NCBI GenBank assembly: GCA_000181795.3
Contig: CM012954.1
Coordinates: 1,392,345 to 1,456,344, forward strand
DNA length: 64,000 nucleotides
DNA from: Trichinella spiralis
Taxonomy: Eukaryota; Nematoda; Enoplea; Trichinellida; Trichinellidae
Reading direction: 5' to 3'
Shown here piece after piece: positions 12,701-24,664 of this stretch. Position 1 is the stretch's first letter. Every line of letters starts with the position of its first letter. Made by a program: the position numbers and the translations under genes. The notes beneath the pieces are model-generated. The model was not told the DNA's origin. It searched no databases and saw only the letters and a list, made by a program, of their open reading frames with translations.

Positions 12701-14459
12701 TCACACTATTGCAACAGCAAAGAAAGAAACAAACAACGAACACGTTGTTCAAAATATTCAACTGTACACGTACAGTAAATTGTACTATTCTACAATTATA
12801 TATAAAATAATAACATTTCGCACATCAATTTCACATGTCACTTATACACGTATTTTCAAATAATTGCATTATGAAGGCTTTTTTCATTTTGATAAATTCT
12901 GCAGACCAATATTCAAATAATAACTAAAGCAATACTTATCGTCAATGTAGTGTTATTGTCATTGCAAAAGCAAAATGAACATGAGCAAATATGTTCACGT
13001 CAATTCACTGTAACAGCAAACGTTTCAAATTCAACAAAACGATCTTCTTTCTCCAAAACAACAAAGCATAACCGCTAGTAACACGCTTACAACAGCGCTT
13101 ATACTTGCATTCGGATAAAATAAATTTCATAGAAAAGGAAAGCAAATAAAACACGTGTGCTAATGAAAAATGCAAATAATTAATGATGCAACGAGACATT
13201 CGCACTAATTATTTGAAGTATAGAAATTATTAAAATTACAGTAATTTTAGATGTTCAGGATGTAATTCAAAATTAGAAAAAATTCACATTTCAAAGTTAC
13301 ATTGACATCTATCTATTCATTTGTTTTTAAATGATGAAAATGAAATTACTTCTCTGAAATTAATATCAATTATCACATACATGGTTGGTTAATTTCATCT
13401 GCAAAACAAATGAAAGAATGTAAGCATTTGGATTCAATTATCGTCGCTAAGCGTAAATGATTGATTATTAATTGAATGATTTATCAAAAGTTTTCCTTTT
13501 ATCAAAATTATTCTTTCAATTGTTTTACGATTTTGTTACATTCTGTGCACTGCTGTTATTGGCCAGCAAAGAACAACTCACTCGATGTTCTTCGAATTGG
13601 AATTGCTCGTAAAAGTACGTTTTTTACATTGAATAAAATGAACAATTTATATTTAAATTAAGCTTTTGAATCAAAATTTGCTAAATTGAAAACAATTTCG
13701 ACGTCATCTTCACCCTGTAAACAAATAAAACAATACTGTTCTTGTACAATGTTAGCATATGAAAAAGAAATGAACGAACAACAACAACAACCAACTTAAC
13801 AATCAGTACTGTGTCGTGATAAGATAAACAGTCCAGTATTAGATACTTCATCAAAAATAATTCACATCTCTTACCTTATTGTGTTAGTTTTGTTTAATTG
13901 ATAATATCAAATTTATTTTTAATTCATTTACAGAATATGCCAAGTTGAACAAAAATGATCAATCAGCACGTGATGATTTATTGAATATGAAAATTTCATC
14001 CATGATATTATGATTATTATAAATAAATGTTTCGTTAACAGCAAAATAAAAATATCTACTTTTGCAGATGGAATGAAGTTGCTTTTTCGGTGTGCAAAAA
14101 TATAGCCAGGCATTACAAGTGTCGCATAGAATCACAACGGTCGATCACGTCGTCGCATTGTCGCGCAACGTATGTGCAGCAGCAGCAGCAGCAGAAACAT
14201 TGTCCAAATTCATGGACTTACAATCAATAGAGTCAGCGCTTTTTTTCTCAACACTTCTGATTTCATCGTTGAATATTTTTCTACAATAACAAATTTCCAT
14301 AATTAATGCATCATCTTCGTTAAATTGAAAAAAGTTCGCCGCGTTGTGTTCATCATAATTAACAAACGTGAAAATTAATCGCATGTGGCAGAGAAGTTGC
14401 ACTGGAACTGAACAATAAAATTATTGAATAGTCGTCGAAAAAAGTAAAAAGGAAACAGC

Positions 14460-14490
<31 letters not shown>

Positions 14491-15467
14491 GGAGCAATAT
14501 TTTCATTGCAATTAATTAATTCCCTTGTATAAAATAAAACTTTCGATTCAATCTGTCAACAAATGTGATGATATGCTTTGAAATAAATTTTGAAAAAAAT
14601 TGGATTGATATATTTTATTTTTAAATTAACTGTGACGGTTGACGCTGAGCACTCACTCACTGATGATGATCAGCTTCGAAATGCAGCAGACGACAGAAAG
14701 GAAACAACTTACATCATAATGGACAATTGGACTATTCTCGATTGAATCTTTTCAAAGACCAATTAAAAGGTTAGAAAAAAAGAACTAGAATTAATTAAAT
14801 TAAAAGTTAGTAAAATAAAACTGCCAGATGGCTTGCTTATGAATAGCTGGGGTTCAACAGTGCACAGAAAGACGGAGGAACGAAAAAATTTCTTATCATG
14901 TATGTGTGTTGTATATGCCTGCTGTAATAAAAAAAAAGAGGATCGATTCATGCATTTATTTTCCATTCTGCGGCAACTTTCGGTTAAATCAGTCATCAGT
15001 CAACAAATACATGATGACTTTGGCTCGATAGAATAAATAATTTAAAATTGAAAATCTGAGAAGAAACGAAAAAGAAAGAGAATCAATTCTGTTTCTTTTG
15101 CTTGCTTAATTCCATTACATTTATATAGTGTTATTTTAACAAGCATATATGTATATAGATACCTATCACTGCGTGGAACAGCACTGCTGGATAGTGGCTG
15201 ATCATTTCCCGTGGTAGACGTTGTCGTCGCTGGACCATCTTCGCCCAGGTCGATTTCAAAAATCTCTGGCTCGAGTTTCATGTGAATGCGGGATTTGCGT
15301 TTCGGTGCCACAGGTTTCGTCAGGTTGATTTCCACTTCTTCTCCAGCTTCGCTGTTTTTCAGTCCAGCATGATCGTCGAAATCCACCGGTTTGCCGTGCT
15401 TATTTATCGCCCCTCTTTTCAACAATTCTACCTCATCTGCCGGAAGAGCACTGTAGCCGTCGGCCAT
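9735..15467 (-). CDS. Unidentified small protein, two-exon model
   Basis: I do not recognise the family. Exon 1 (15163-15467) starts at an ATG in good context (AAAATGG). It encodes an acidic, charged N-terminal part (start MADGYSALPADEVELL; later KLEPEIFEIDLGEDG) and ends at a donor AG|GTATCT after two bases of a codon. A second exon (9735-9930) has a strong pyrimidine tract and acceptor, is strongly GC-rich at third positions, fits the phase exactly and reads AWLDVNAEIKSAGF to a TAA stop. Joined they give 166 residues without signal peptide or membrane helix. The 5.2 kb between may hold further exons, so joining the two is inference. Each exon alone looks real. A CAATAAA overlaps the stop codon and could be the polyadenylation signal. 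Confidence 0.5.
11174..11201. repeat. (TACAA)n pentanucleotide microsatellite
   Basis: This is a run of five and a half perfect TACAA units. Another five-base repeat (GATGA) lies near 10950-10975. Confidence 0.93.
14459..14488. repeat. (AAT)n microsatellite
   Basis: About ten AAT units. This is the same unit as the arrays at 4233-4258, 36205-36232 and 46424-46467. Confidence 0.95.
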
Positions 15468-16107
15468 TTTCGATCACTAAATAGATTCAGAAAATTCGAT
15501 TTCAGATAAAGCATGAATGAGCATGAAAAGAAATCCCTGCGAGGTTTTCATAAATAAATAAATAAATAAATAAAAATTATAATAAAATTAAGTAATACCT
15601 TAAAAAAAACTTTCACTAACTAACTGTGACAAGCTAGTCAATGCATGCACACAATCAACAAGTATCACATGTGTGAAAAAAGAAGGAAATGACAACATTC
15701 GTGTGATGCGTTGATAAAATTTAATAAAATAAAACAACCAAACAGAGATGTATTTCCGGTAAAATTGTAAATTTATTGTAAATACGTTTCTGAACAGTTG
15801 ACAATCACTGCAGAAAATTATTGGCTCTATATATGTATAAAATTTGTCAAAAAAATTTCAAAGTGAACAGCTTTGGATCAACAACAACCCTGCTTTCAAA
15901 ATCTCTCCACAGTTTAACTGCAAAAGTGCATTAGCAACTTCCTCCCTGTTTCCTCAAGTCCACAATTAAAAAGTCAGAGAGCAATAGCACCAGCACCAGC
16001 AGCAGCAGCAGCTGCTGCTCCAGCATCAGTAGCCGCAGCAGAAACAGCATACGAAACTCGACATTGCTTTTGAGCCGCTTTTCTATTGAAACAACTGCGT
16101 CAACTTT

Positions 16108-16248
16108 ATGCATTCAATGACGCACACTAGCCATCCATTAAATTTAAAAAGCGGCAGTCTTTCATCCGAAAAGTGCCCGAAGCTCATGCCGGAAGTATTG
16201 AAAACACCGAGCTCTCCTGAAACGCCACTACCGTTTAATGCCCTCTAG
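16108..16248 (+). CDS. Small open reading frame, 46 residues, unknown
   Basis: An ATG-initiated frame with an in-frame stop shortly upstream reads MHSMTHTSHP, then SSEKCPKLMPEVL and TPSSPETPLPFNAL before TAG. Its composition is protein-like, without homopolymers. The opposite strand is also open (about 16083-16226) behind a possible acceptor, so which strand codes is undecided. No family recognised. Confidence 0.25.
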   Translation: MHSMTHTSHPLNLKSGSLSSEKCPKLMPEVLKTPSSPETPLPFNAL

Positions 16249-16600
16249 TCTGCTTGCAACAAAGGCCGAGTGAAAAAAGATTGAAAATGAATGCTTGATA
16301 TTTCTTATTCGAACCCGATTTTAATTTTAATTGAGACAGAAAAAAGCCAGTGGAATTTTAGAGCCAATAAAACAAAAAACATGGTCATCAAAAAACACCA
16401 CCCCCTTTTTATTAAAATTTCTCCAATTGAACAACAAATTCTCACGAAAGAGGAGCAGCTAGGCGTTTACTGGTATTGTTGATGCGTATCATTGCTGTGT
16501 GCATGTGCATGGGGCAAAAGAAAAGAACAATTTAGTAACTGCACGCGTGATAGATACTTCTGAAATCAATTTCAAGTGCAAAGCAAAAGCGGCTGAATAA

Positions 16601-19600
16601 TTAATTGAAAATATCATAAATTTTCCACAACTGCGCCAGGAAATTTTCCAAATCCGATAACAGACCACCATAATTTCCATTCTGATCAATTAAAACAACA
16701 AAGTCAGTGTCGGACGAAAAATTCAAGAGAGAAAATTTTACACATTCTTCACGTATCACCAGATGGTACACAGATTTGCTATTTACATCTGCCAAAATTT
16801 TGCACCATCGTAAAAGTGAATATGCAAAGTCACCCCAACCACCATTTGGTGAAAGTATCCCCGTGCAAACGGACTGCAAGATTTTTTCTTTATTGAATAA
16901 ATATATTGAACAGCAAATGAAAATTCAATAATCCATACACAAGTTGTACACTTCTCTCATTCGTTCGTTGCATTAAACAATGTGCAGTTTCAATTTTCAC
17001 CGACCCACGCAGAAAATGGATTATCAAAATAGAACGAACGATCATAAAATTCCATTCATACCTGATCCGCAGGGATTGATGTGTTGTATAATTGCAGCAT
17101 TTTCAATTTCGCTGCAACTCTTTTCAACTGCCTAACCACCAACAAACAAACAACAGCTTATTAAAGTTTAGCAGCTAAAATCGTCACTGGATTATTAATA
17201 AAGAGAAATTCATTTTCCAAATAAATAATTCTATCTGAATAATAAAAGATAAACGGAGATTAAGCTGCTTCGGGAATCGAAGCAGTAATTACGACAATTT
17301 TCATATGCCGCCGCAAGGAAAAGGCTTTTTCATTCTACACACACGCTATTCACAACACTGCAACTAATGGTATACATGTATGTATATATGCACTCTTTCT
17401 TATCTATTTTTCTGAAGCTGTCATCACAGGCAGTCTCACTGTAGAATCAATTTAATTTAGAAAGCGAAACCTACAGAATAAAAATCAAAAACTGAAGATA
17501 TTTGCAATTCAATGTAAGATAATATTACTTTTACGAGAAAATAAATCTGTGCAGCATAAAAGAAGCGGTGGGAACCAAAGAAATCAAAGTTTAACTCATC
17601 AACAAAAAAGCATGCCGATATAGTTAACAAAATGTAAAATTAGTATTCAAAAAGAGAAATACAATTATAAAGTATAAAAAATAGCAAAGATAAAAGAGCA
17701 AATTAAAATCAAGGTGAACACCAACCAGCTGGCTAGCAGTTAAGCACCGGCTGGCACAAAAAGCAATTCAAGGTCGACCGTTAAATGTAAATTTCACTGA
17801 AAACAGTTTCATATTAAAGTAAAAAATACCAACCAGTTTTATTGCATTAATTCCTACTGCAAACACAATCTTTTGTTGCTGTGCACAACTGCTGCTTGTC
17901 CCAGATTAAAAAAATTCCAAACCATTCATTCAACTGAGCAATGTTGTGGTGCTCTTCTGGCTGGAGGCTAACCGACCAACCACTAACTAGCCATAATATT
18001 ACACGATTGATTGTTTTATTTCAAATTAAATTCTTCATCCCACGATCAACGACAACTTTCTTCATCAAAATTTTAAAATAATCATCGATTGAAAAATTCC
18101 ATATTTCGTGGAAAGAAAAGGAATAAAATTAATAAAATTTTGACCGAATTTCACCAACAACTTGCCCACAGAACACACTTAATTGTCAATAACTTTTCCT
18201 AAATTGGCCATAAAATAAATAAAACGCGCTAGTTAAGCTGGTTCAGAAAAATAAACAAATACGAAAGCATAACATAAAAATGGAAAGAATTTTATTCGAT
18301 CATTATATTATTCAATTTCAAACACGTAATCAAATAAAAAATTCCCCTATTCCCAAATGTTAAACACTGCATGCTGCAATGTATTCTAGTAGTAATAATT
18401 TTCAATTTTATCATTATTTCTTTTCACATTATCAGGTCACTATAATTATAATTATAATTATAATACTGCCATCAAGAAATAACTAATAAATATTAAATAG
18501 AGCAAATGTTCAATAAATATGGACAAAAAGTCTCAAAAGCAAATACAGTGAGTGAGTGAGTACACGCACCTTTATGGTATGATACGATGAATACTTTTAT
18601 CACGAAGCATTTACAAGAAAGTGCTTGTTTTTATACAGCAAAATAACCGTAAAACACAAATACTTGACAAACAATGTCAACAACACAGATACCGTAAACA
18701 AAGTACAATTGTGCACCACCACCGCGTGCTAAGCTGGGATATTCCTATTAAGACTGATCAAAACGGTCATCAATATGAAAAATACATGGAATTTTAAATC
18801 GATATGCAAAATTATTGCACACTTCCCTAGAGATTATGTAAGTCAATCACATTCAAAATCTGCTCCATGCACCTGTCCAGATCGGAGAATGGCATATTGA
18901 CAAGAAGCAATTGATCATCATCGCAAGCAATCATACTGATTCCAAAGTTTAAATATGTCTAAGCGAATAAATAGCAATTTATTGTTCAGCAAAGCAAAAC
19001 CCTGTCTGTATATCGAAAATCAACAACCATCATTTACCCACACACACACACATGTATATATATAGACATATATAGACAATGCGTCAAAAATAACCACAGC
19101 AATTGAACAATAACCAATATGAGCTTCTTGGATGTCTAATAAAACTAGTAATTAAATTCTACCATCAGTGAAGCTTTCATTAATGAAATTTTTCGAGAAG
19201 AATGAGTGAAAATGACAAGAAAATTTTGAAAAAGCAACACTAAATACATGAACATACATACGCAAACTTGAACATATGCATAACACAAATGTACGTAACA
19301 TAAACATATGAACAAAAACAAACATGCACGCACACATTTTTCACTCATTCCTTACTCACATACATTTTGGGCCGCAGATTGTTGATTGATGATAATCAGG
19401 GTGAAAAATATTCGTTCAAAATTACTTCAGTACAGCTCGTTAATTGAAATTCAAGTTTTCGCAGAAATCAATTTGATTTAGATGAAAACCATATATATAT
19501 ATATATATATATAAATTTTAAAACATGGGTGGATCTCAAATGAGAAAAATAAAACAAGACAACACAGCCCTCACTTTGTTCCATTTCACCATGCTCACGA

Positions 19601-21598
19601 TCTTCACACAGCTAGAGGGGGAAAATTTTTCATTTTAAAACCAGAAAAACAAAACCCTCAAAATAGCCCTTTTGATAAAAACAAAAACAATTGAAAAAAA
19701 TTACAAGTAGCCATATTCTGAGAAAATACACTTTTTTTCATGAGGAATATGATAAAGAAGAACATTTAATAGTTTTGAAGTTGAAAAAGAATAAGAATCG
19801 TAGAAAATTTTACAACACGTTCCCCTTGAGCAAAGTTATTCACACACATACACAAATCTTATATGCAGCTTTCAAATTAGAAGATTACAACATATAACCG
19901 AATAGGGCGTATAACGTTACGAGCCCAGAGATGGATGGCCATCATGAAATTGAATCGATATCAATTTAATAGGCGGCACAGTTTTCAGAACTAGCAACAA
20001 CGTGAAGCAGTCATGCAAATAATAACAAATATTAATCACGTGTTGTCAACTGTAAGCATTCATTTACATTTGTCCTTTGCAACCTTTCCATACATCCATC
20101 CATTTATGTAATGCTATTTTCAGTACAGTCATTAGTAATTGAAAATTGTGCTGCTGCTCTGCAATAAGTGCAGTATCGATTAAGAATCAAAAAGAAACAA
20201 GTGGAAGCACACCATATGCTAGCTAGCTGGTCGAATTGAAAGATAACAATTCATATTTTGCAGAACATACAGAAAAATGTGAGACAACAACAAATACAAC
20301 ATGAAATTTGGAAAAAATATAAATGTCAAAATTCTCCTTTCAAATACTTGGACCGACAAAGAGGGAAGAGAATAGAAAATAAAGATAAAAGAAATGTTTG
20401 ATTCCTTGCTTGCTTGCTTGCTTGCTTATTAAAATAATGTTCTCTCTTTCGTTTCCAATTTTCTTTCAATTACACATTCAGCTCGAATTTTAAAATAGCA
20501 TTGAATTAATTTCTTTCACGCAATAATGATAAAAATTGACAAACCCATCACTTTCTGTCATAATTATGTAAACTTCTTGAAATTGAAGATCATATTTAAT
20601 AAAAATTTTCCCCAATATGGAAACTGATAAATTATGCTAATTTCAATAAGAAACCTATTCTCTCAAGCATCTCTACATACAGTCCGTTTGTTCACAGCAT
20701 TATCAAATATTGAAGTGGAGCAAAAGATAAGATAAGATAACATAATATATAATTGAGTGAAAAATTATAGAAAATAATATGTTTTGGAATAGAAATAGAA
20801 ATGTTGTAGAACTACAGTAAACAAAATACCGAACATATTTTTCAGGCAAATGAGTGAGTGAGTGAGTGAGTGTATTTTTGAGTGTTTGTCAAATGCTGAA
20901 GAAGGAAAAACGTAAAGAAAAAGCAGCAGCACAAGAAGCGTAAGCGTTCGGTTGTTGTTAGCTTTTTCCAACAGAGCTAACCAGATGCCTGTTTTGCATG
21001 GAAGATAAACATCGGCGTCAGAATTGGCTTGAAGTGGCTTGAACATCAACAAAACTTGACAAAGCATCAAACGGCGAACAATTCGTTGTAAAACTGCCCC
21101 TGAATAATAATAAATAATTCTCTTCCATATTCGAAAAGTGGCCAGTTTCACAAGGGTGTGCGAAAGTGATAATTGCAAATGAAAAATTTCCATCGACACC
21201 AATCTGGTCGACCAACTGCACTGGCACAACTGTACTGCTATTATTTTGCCCAGAGGACAATATATTCTTTGAAGTGAAGTACATTCGCACGGTCCGTTTT
21301 ATACAAAAGTAGCCGGCAATGTTGAACCATAAGCCGCTTAAGTCGTCAATGCGCAAAACAATTGCAAAAGAAAATGCACATCGTCAAACTGTCAGCAGCT
21401 GTCAGTGTTGATCGTGCACTGATGATTACGATAATGACCAAAAGCAGAAATGAAGCACAGCATTTATCACAGTGAACATTTATTAACATTTTCAGTTCAC
21501 AAAATTATTTTCCACAACACTACACCGATGCAGTTGGACTTGTACAATCGAATCTAGCCTCCCAGTTTTCAACGACGACAATGCTGTTATTGAAGCTC
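16601..21598 (-). CDS. Unidentified multi-exon gene, C-terminal part
   Basis: Seven exon candidates chain in phase on the minus strand: 21524-21598, 21056-21336, 19921-19990, 19575-19611, 18873-18958, 17062-17131 and 16601-16873, ending in TAA. The last five have good pyrimidine-AG acceptors and form a continuous frame reading LISIQFHDGHPSLGSC, then FGISMIACDDDQLLLVNMPF, VAAKLKMLQLYNTSIPADQ, SPNGGWGDFAYSLLRWCKI and TDFVVLIDQNGNYGG. It looks like a soluble alpha/beta protein of alternating hydrophobic strands. The longin-type subunits of trafficking complexes came to mind, but no diagnostic motif confirms this. The two upstream exons and their weak donors (GTAGTG, GTTTTG) are less certain, and the 5' end is missing. 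It lies upstream of, and divergent from, the fusogen gene. Confidence 0.5.
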
Positions 21599-24209
21599 CT
21601 TTTTTTGTAAGTAATGTGCTGTTTGTTAATTAGCTGACTGAGCTCATACAGTATCATTTGGTAATTAAACACACTGGTACATAATGATAAATAAGTAAAC
21701 CACCACCACCACCACCACCACCACCACAAACTGAGTTTCCTTCAGTATAATATTCCGTAGTTGCGTTGCGATGTTGCTAATTGATAAATGACAACGGAGT
21801 TACTGCATCAATTAGTCAGTCTGCTGGGCTGTTGCATTTATTTAAAGATTGAAAAGTAGATTTAACCTTAGATTTTGGCGGCGAATTGTTTCCCAAGGGG
21901 ATATGTGTATATATAGCACATGCCTATTCCGAGTGTAAAAAATCAACAAAGCTATGATGGCAAATGTGTGCAAAATTGAACAACAATAACAATCTATGCT
22001 GCTTGCTGAGAAAGATGCAAAATGAAATTTGTAATTGATTTGATAAACAAAAAAAAAATATATATATATACAATCATCTGCAAAAGTAAATCGATACAAA
22101 TTGTGCAGCTGTTGCATTTTTCACGTTCACATTATAAATCAAGTACAGTAAGCAAAACTGCCTGAAAATCTTCGTCCACAAATCAATCAATTTTAATTGC
22201 ATTTGTTCAATTGAACAACAGAACATCGTTTACAAAAATACTTTAAAAAGTAATATTAATATTTAAATAAATACAAACAAACAACTAGAATAGGATGAAT
22301 ATACGCTACAAAATTAAGTACTTTTCTTATTATTAAATCAATGTGATTCAAATAATCTCTCCCCCTCTCCGCCCAGAAAACTGTCATCAATGTTGATTCA
22401 CTATTTCAAATTATTATGGACAGTTGTTAATTACAACCCAAGCTGCATTTTCTCACTAATCGCAGTAAGTGTTGAAATATATTGGTTTTATATTTTTAAA
22501 ATTATGAAACTGCTAGTTAAAAAGAAGAAAAAAATAATAATAAACGCGTAAGAAAAGCATCAGAATGAAGAACATTTTGAATTGAGAAATGTATATTCCA
22601 TGATGAATCATCATCATCATCATCATCAGTTGATCATTTGACGATAGAATGGCTTATTCGCCAAAGTGTTTCGACAGCAGCAGCAGAACGAAAATTAAAT
22701 GAAACGCATGAGCGAAAAAAAAACCGTCCGTCCGAGTGGATATTATTGCATCGAAGTTTATCCAGTTGATATGGCCAGCAACAACAAGCCAGTCGAAGCA
22801 GGTAAAAATTGGCATCAGAATTAACGGTCGATACTGTTGCTGCTCAGCTGGAAAAGATCCGGCTGATGGATCTTAGCAGTGCCAATTATGTCCACACATT
22901 GAAATGAATATTTCAAATGGATCAAATCGAAATGGCACGTCACACGTCAGTGTAAATATTTGCATGCATATCTTCACCTGAGCCTGAGGCTGCTCGGCAA
23001 AAGCAGCACGCAAACACACGCGCGTAAATTGCACATCAAAATGTGAACAACAACCATCATAGAAACCAAACAATCAATGGTTCCCCTATTAAATTGAAGC
23101 TTCATTTTCAATTCAAATTTCATCTCATTTCCTTTAGATTGATGATTCTGCATTGCGCTGTGGTGTGGCACTACACACTCTGTTCGCTGGAGCGTAAAGT
23201 TGAATATCAAGATTCATCATCGTGTAATAAAAACGTAATCGGCAGCAAGCAGTTGTCACTAGTTGTTGTTCAGTGAATATTTGTGAATAGCCAGCCGTCA
23301 CATGAATTCCGTGCTTTTTCCCTTCGCAAACTTGAAAGCCAAGTATCGATGTTATTTAATAAAATTAAGACAAAAAAAAAACCAAAATGCTCAAATCAAA
23401 AGACGAGATAATTCTCTGATCATAATTAATGATCAAAAGAAAGATGAAAAAATTTTGCAACATAAAAGTAAAAAAAACGAAAAAAAAACTTGAAAAAGCC
23501 CATTCTGTTCGAATCACTGATGCAGAGAAAAAAGTACAAATTGCCTGCTGGCAACATTTTGTTCAACCTGACTGTGTCGTTGCTGCATCCCTCAGAAAAA
23601 AAGCAAAAAATAAAAATAGAAAAAATCTACAACCCAACACAACTTTGAGCAAAATGACGTGCTATCGAATAATCTTTTTACGAAAAACTTATTCTACAGA
23701 GCAGATGTTAAAACTGGTGAATTTCCCTTTCACTCTAGTCAAATTGAACTTCTCTGATTCAATCAACGCACAACCAACATGTACAGATTGAAGATAATGC
23801 ATGCAAAAATGACATATATACGCAGCATATTGTAGCGAAAAGTAATAAAGCAAAATGATACTTACTTACTGGTGAAATAAATTATTTTGCATAATTGGGT
23901 GGTAATTTGATTGGCCAACTTTTCTCACCGCAACTTCGGTCGTTGTTAAGTTGAGTTGAGCACACCACAAGTTGAGCAGCAGCACTACAACAAAAACCAA
24001 ACTGACTTCAAAGCTGTATGTAATAAGCGATAAAACACTCTCTCTACCAGAATTATTACTATTCTCATACAGAACACATTCGAGTGAATAACTGATACAT
24101 AATTAATCAATTATAAAAGTCAAAATATAAAACAGCTTATAATTATTAAAATTGAATAAAGCAAAAAAAATTATTCCTCTGCTTTGTCATTATTTGACAG
24201 TGTTGCAAA
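21599..24209. other. Intergenic region between divergent genes, no gene recognised
   Basis: This 2.6 kb should contain the promoter and first exon(s) of the minus-strand unidentified gene and the promoter of the fusogen gene. I see a CCA array, (TA)n, a CAT run near 22606-22627 and short frames without convincing splice context. Confidence 0.5.
21700..21727. repeat. (CCA)n microsatellite
   Basis: About nine perfect CCA units. The poly-Trp frame on the opposite strand is an artefact of this repeat. Confidence 0.95.
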
Positions 24210-24269
24210 ATGTTTCCGTTTGCATTCATTGCTCATCTATTGCAACTTTGGACTAGGGCAAAATGCAAC
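24210..24269 (+). CDS. Candidate signal-peptide first exon of the fusogen gene
   Basis: An ATG opens 20 codons with a hydrophobic core (MFPFAFIAHLLQLW) and ends exactly at a donor AAC|GTAAGA. A secreted/type I membrane protein such as an EFF-1-type fusogen needs a cleavable signal peptide, and the large downstream exon has none. The exon ends in phase 0. With the strong acceptor at 24664 it would not enter the frame of the conserved domain, so either another acceptor is used or there is a frameshift. Inference from position and composition only. Confidence 0.35.
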
Positions 24270-24664
24270 GTAAGAGAAAAGAAGTTTTGCAATTTTCACA
24301 ACATTAAATGCATTCTTTTCTTTCATAATGACACTTGCATTGAAATGGAATCGTAAAAGTTTTTCAAATTGAAATAGAAATAAAGCAACACTATAAATTA
24401 AATCCGAGAAATATTGTTCTCTTCACGCCTCAGCGTTCGTTGACTGACTGACGGTCAAGAAGCTGATCATCATTGCTTTCACCATCAGCATTCAAATTCA
24501 GCGTAAAAAACAAAACCCAACAAATTCCCCTCGCTCAACCTCAATTAAAATGCTAATGATGATGTTGTTGTTGTTGTTGTTGTCAAAGCTTTGAATAGCG
24601 TAGTGATAAAAGTTGTTTGTAAAATTGTAAACGGAAAAATGAATGACCACTACTCTCTGTTCAG

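Larger units (their letters stand above)
9931..15162 (-). other. Probable large intron, repeats only
   Basis: This 5.2 kb lies between the two recognised exons of the unidentified small-protein gene. It contains microsatellites (GATGA near 10950-10975, TACAA at 11174-11201, AAT at 14459-14488), CT-rich and AT-rich tracts, and scattered short frames. I see no further convincing exon. Confidence 0.45.

Noticed and set aside
20765-21229. 154-codon minus-strand frame
   Set aside because: Most of it runs into AT-rich and GTGA-repeat sequence; the overlapping frame of 21056-21336 fits the exon chain better.
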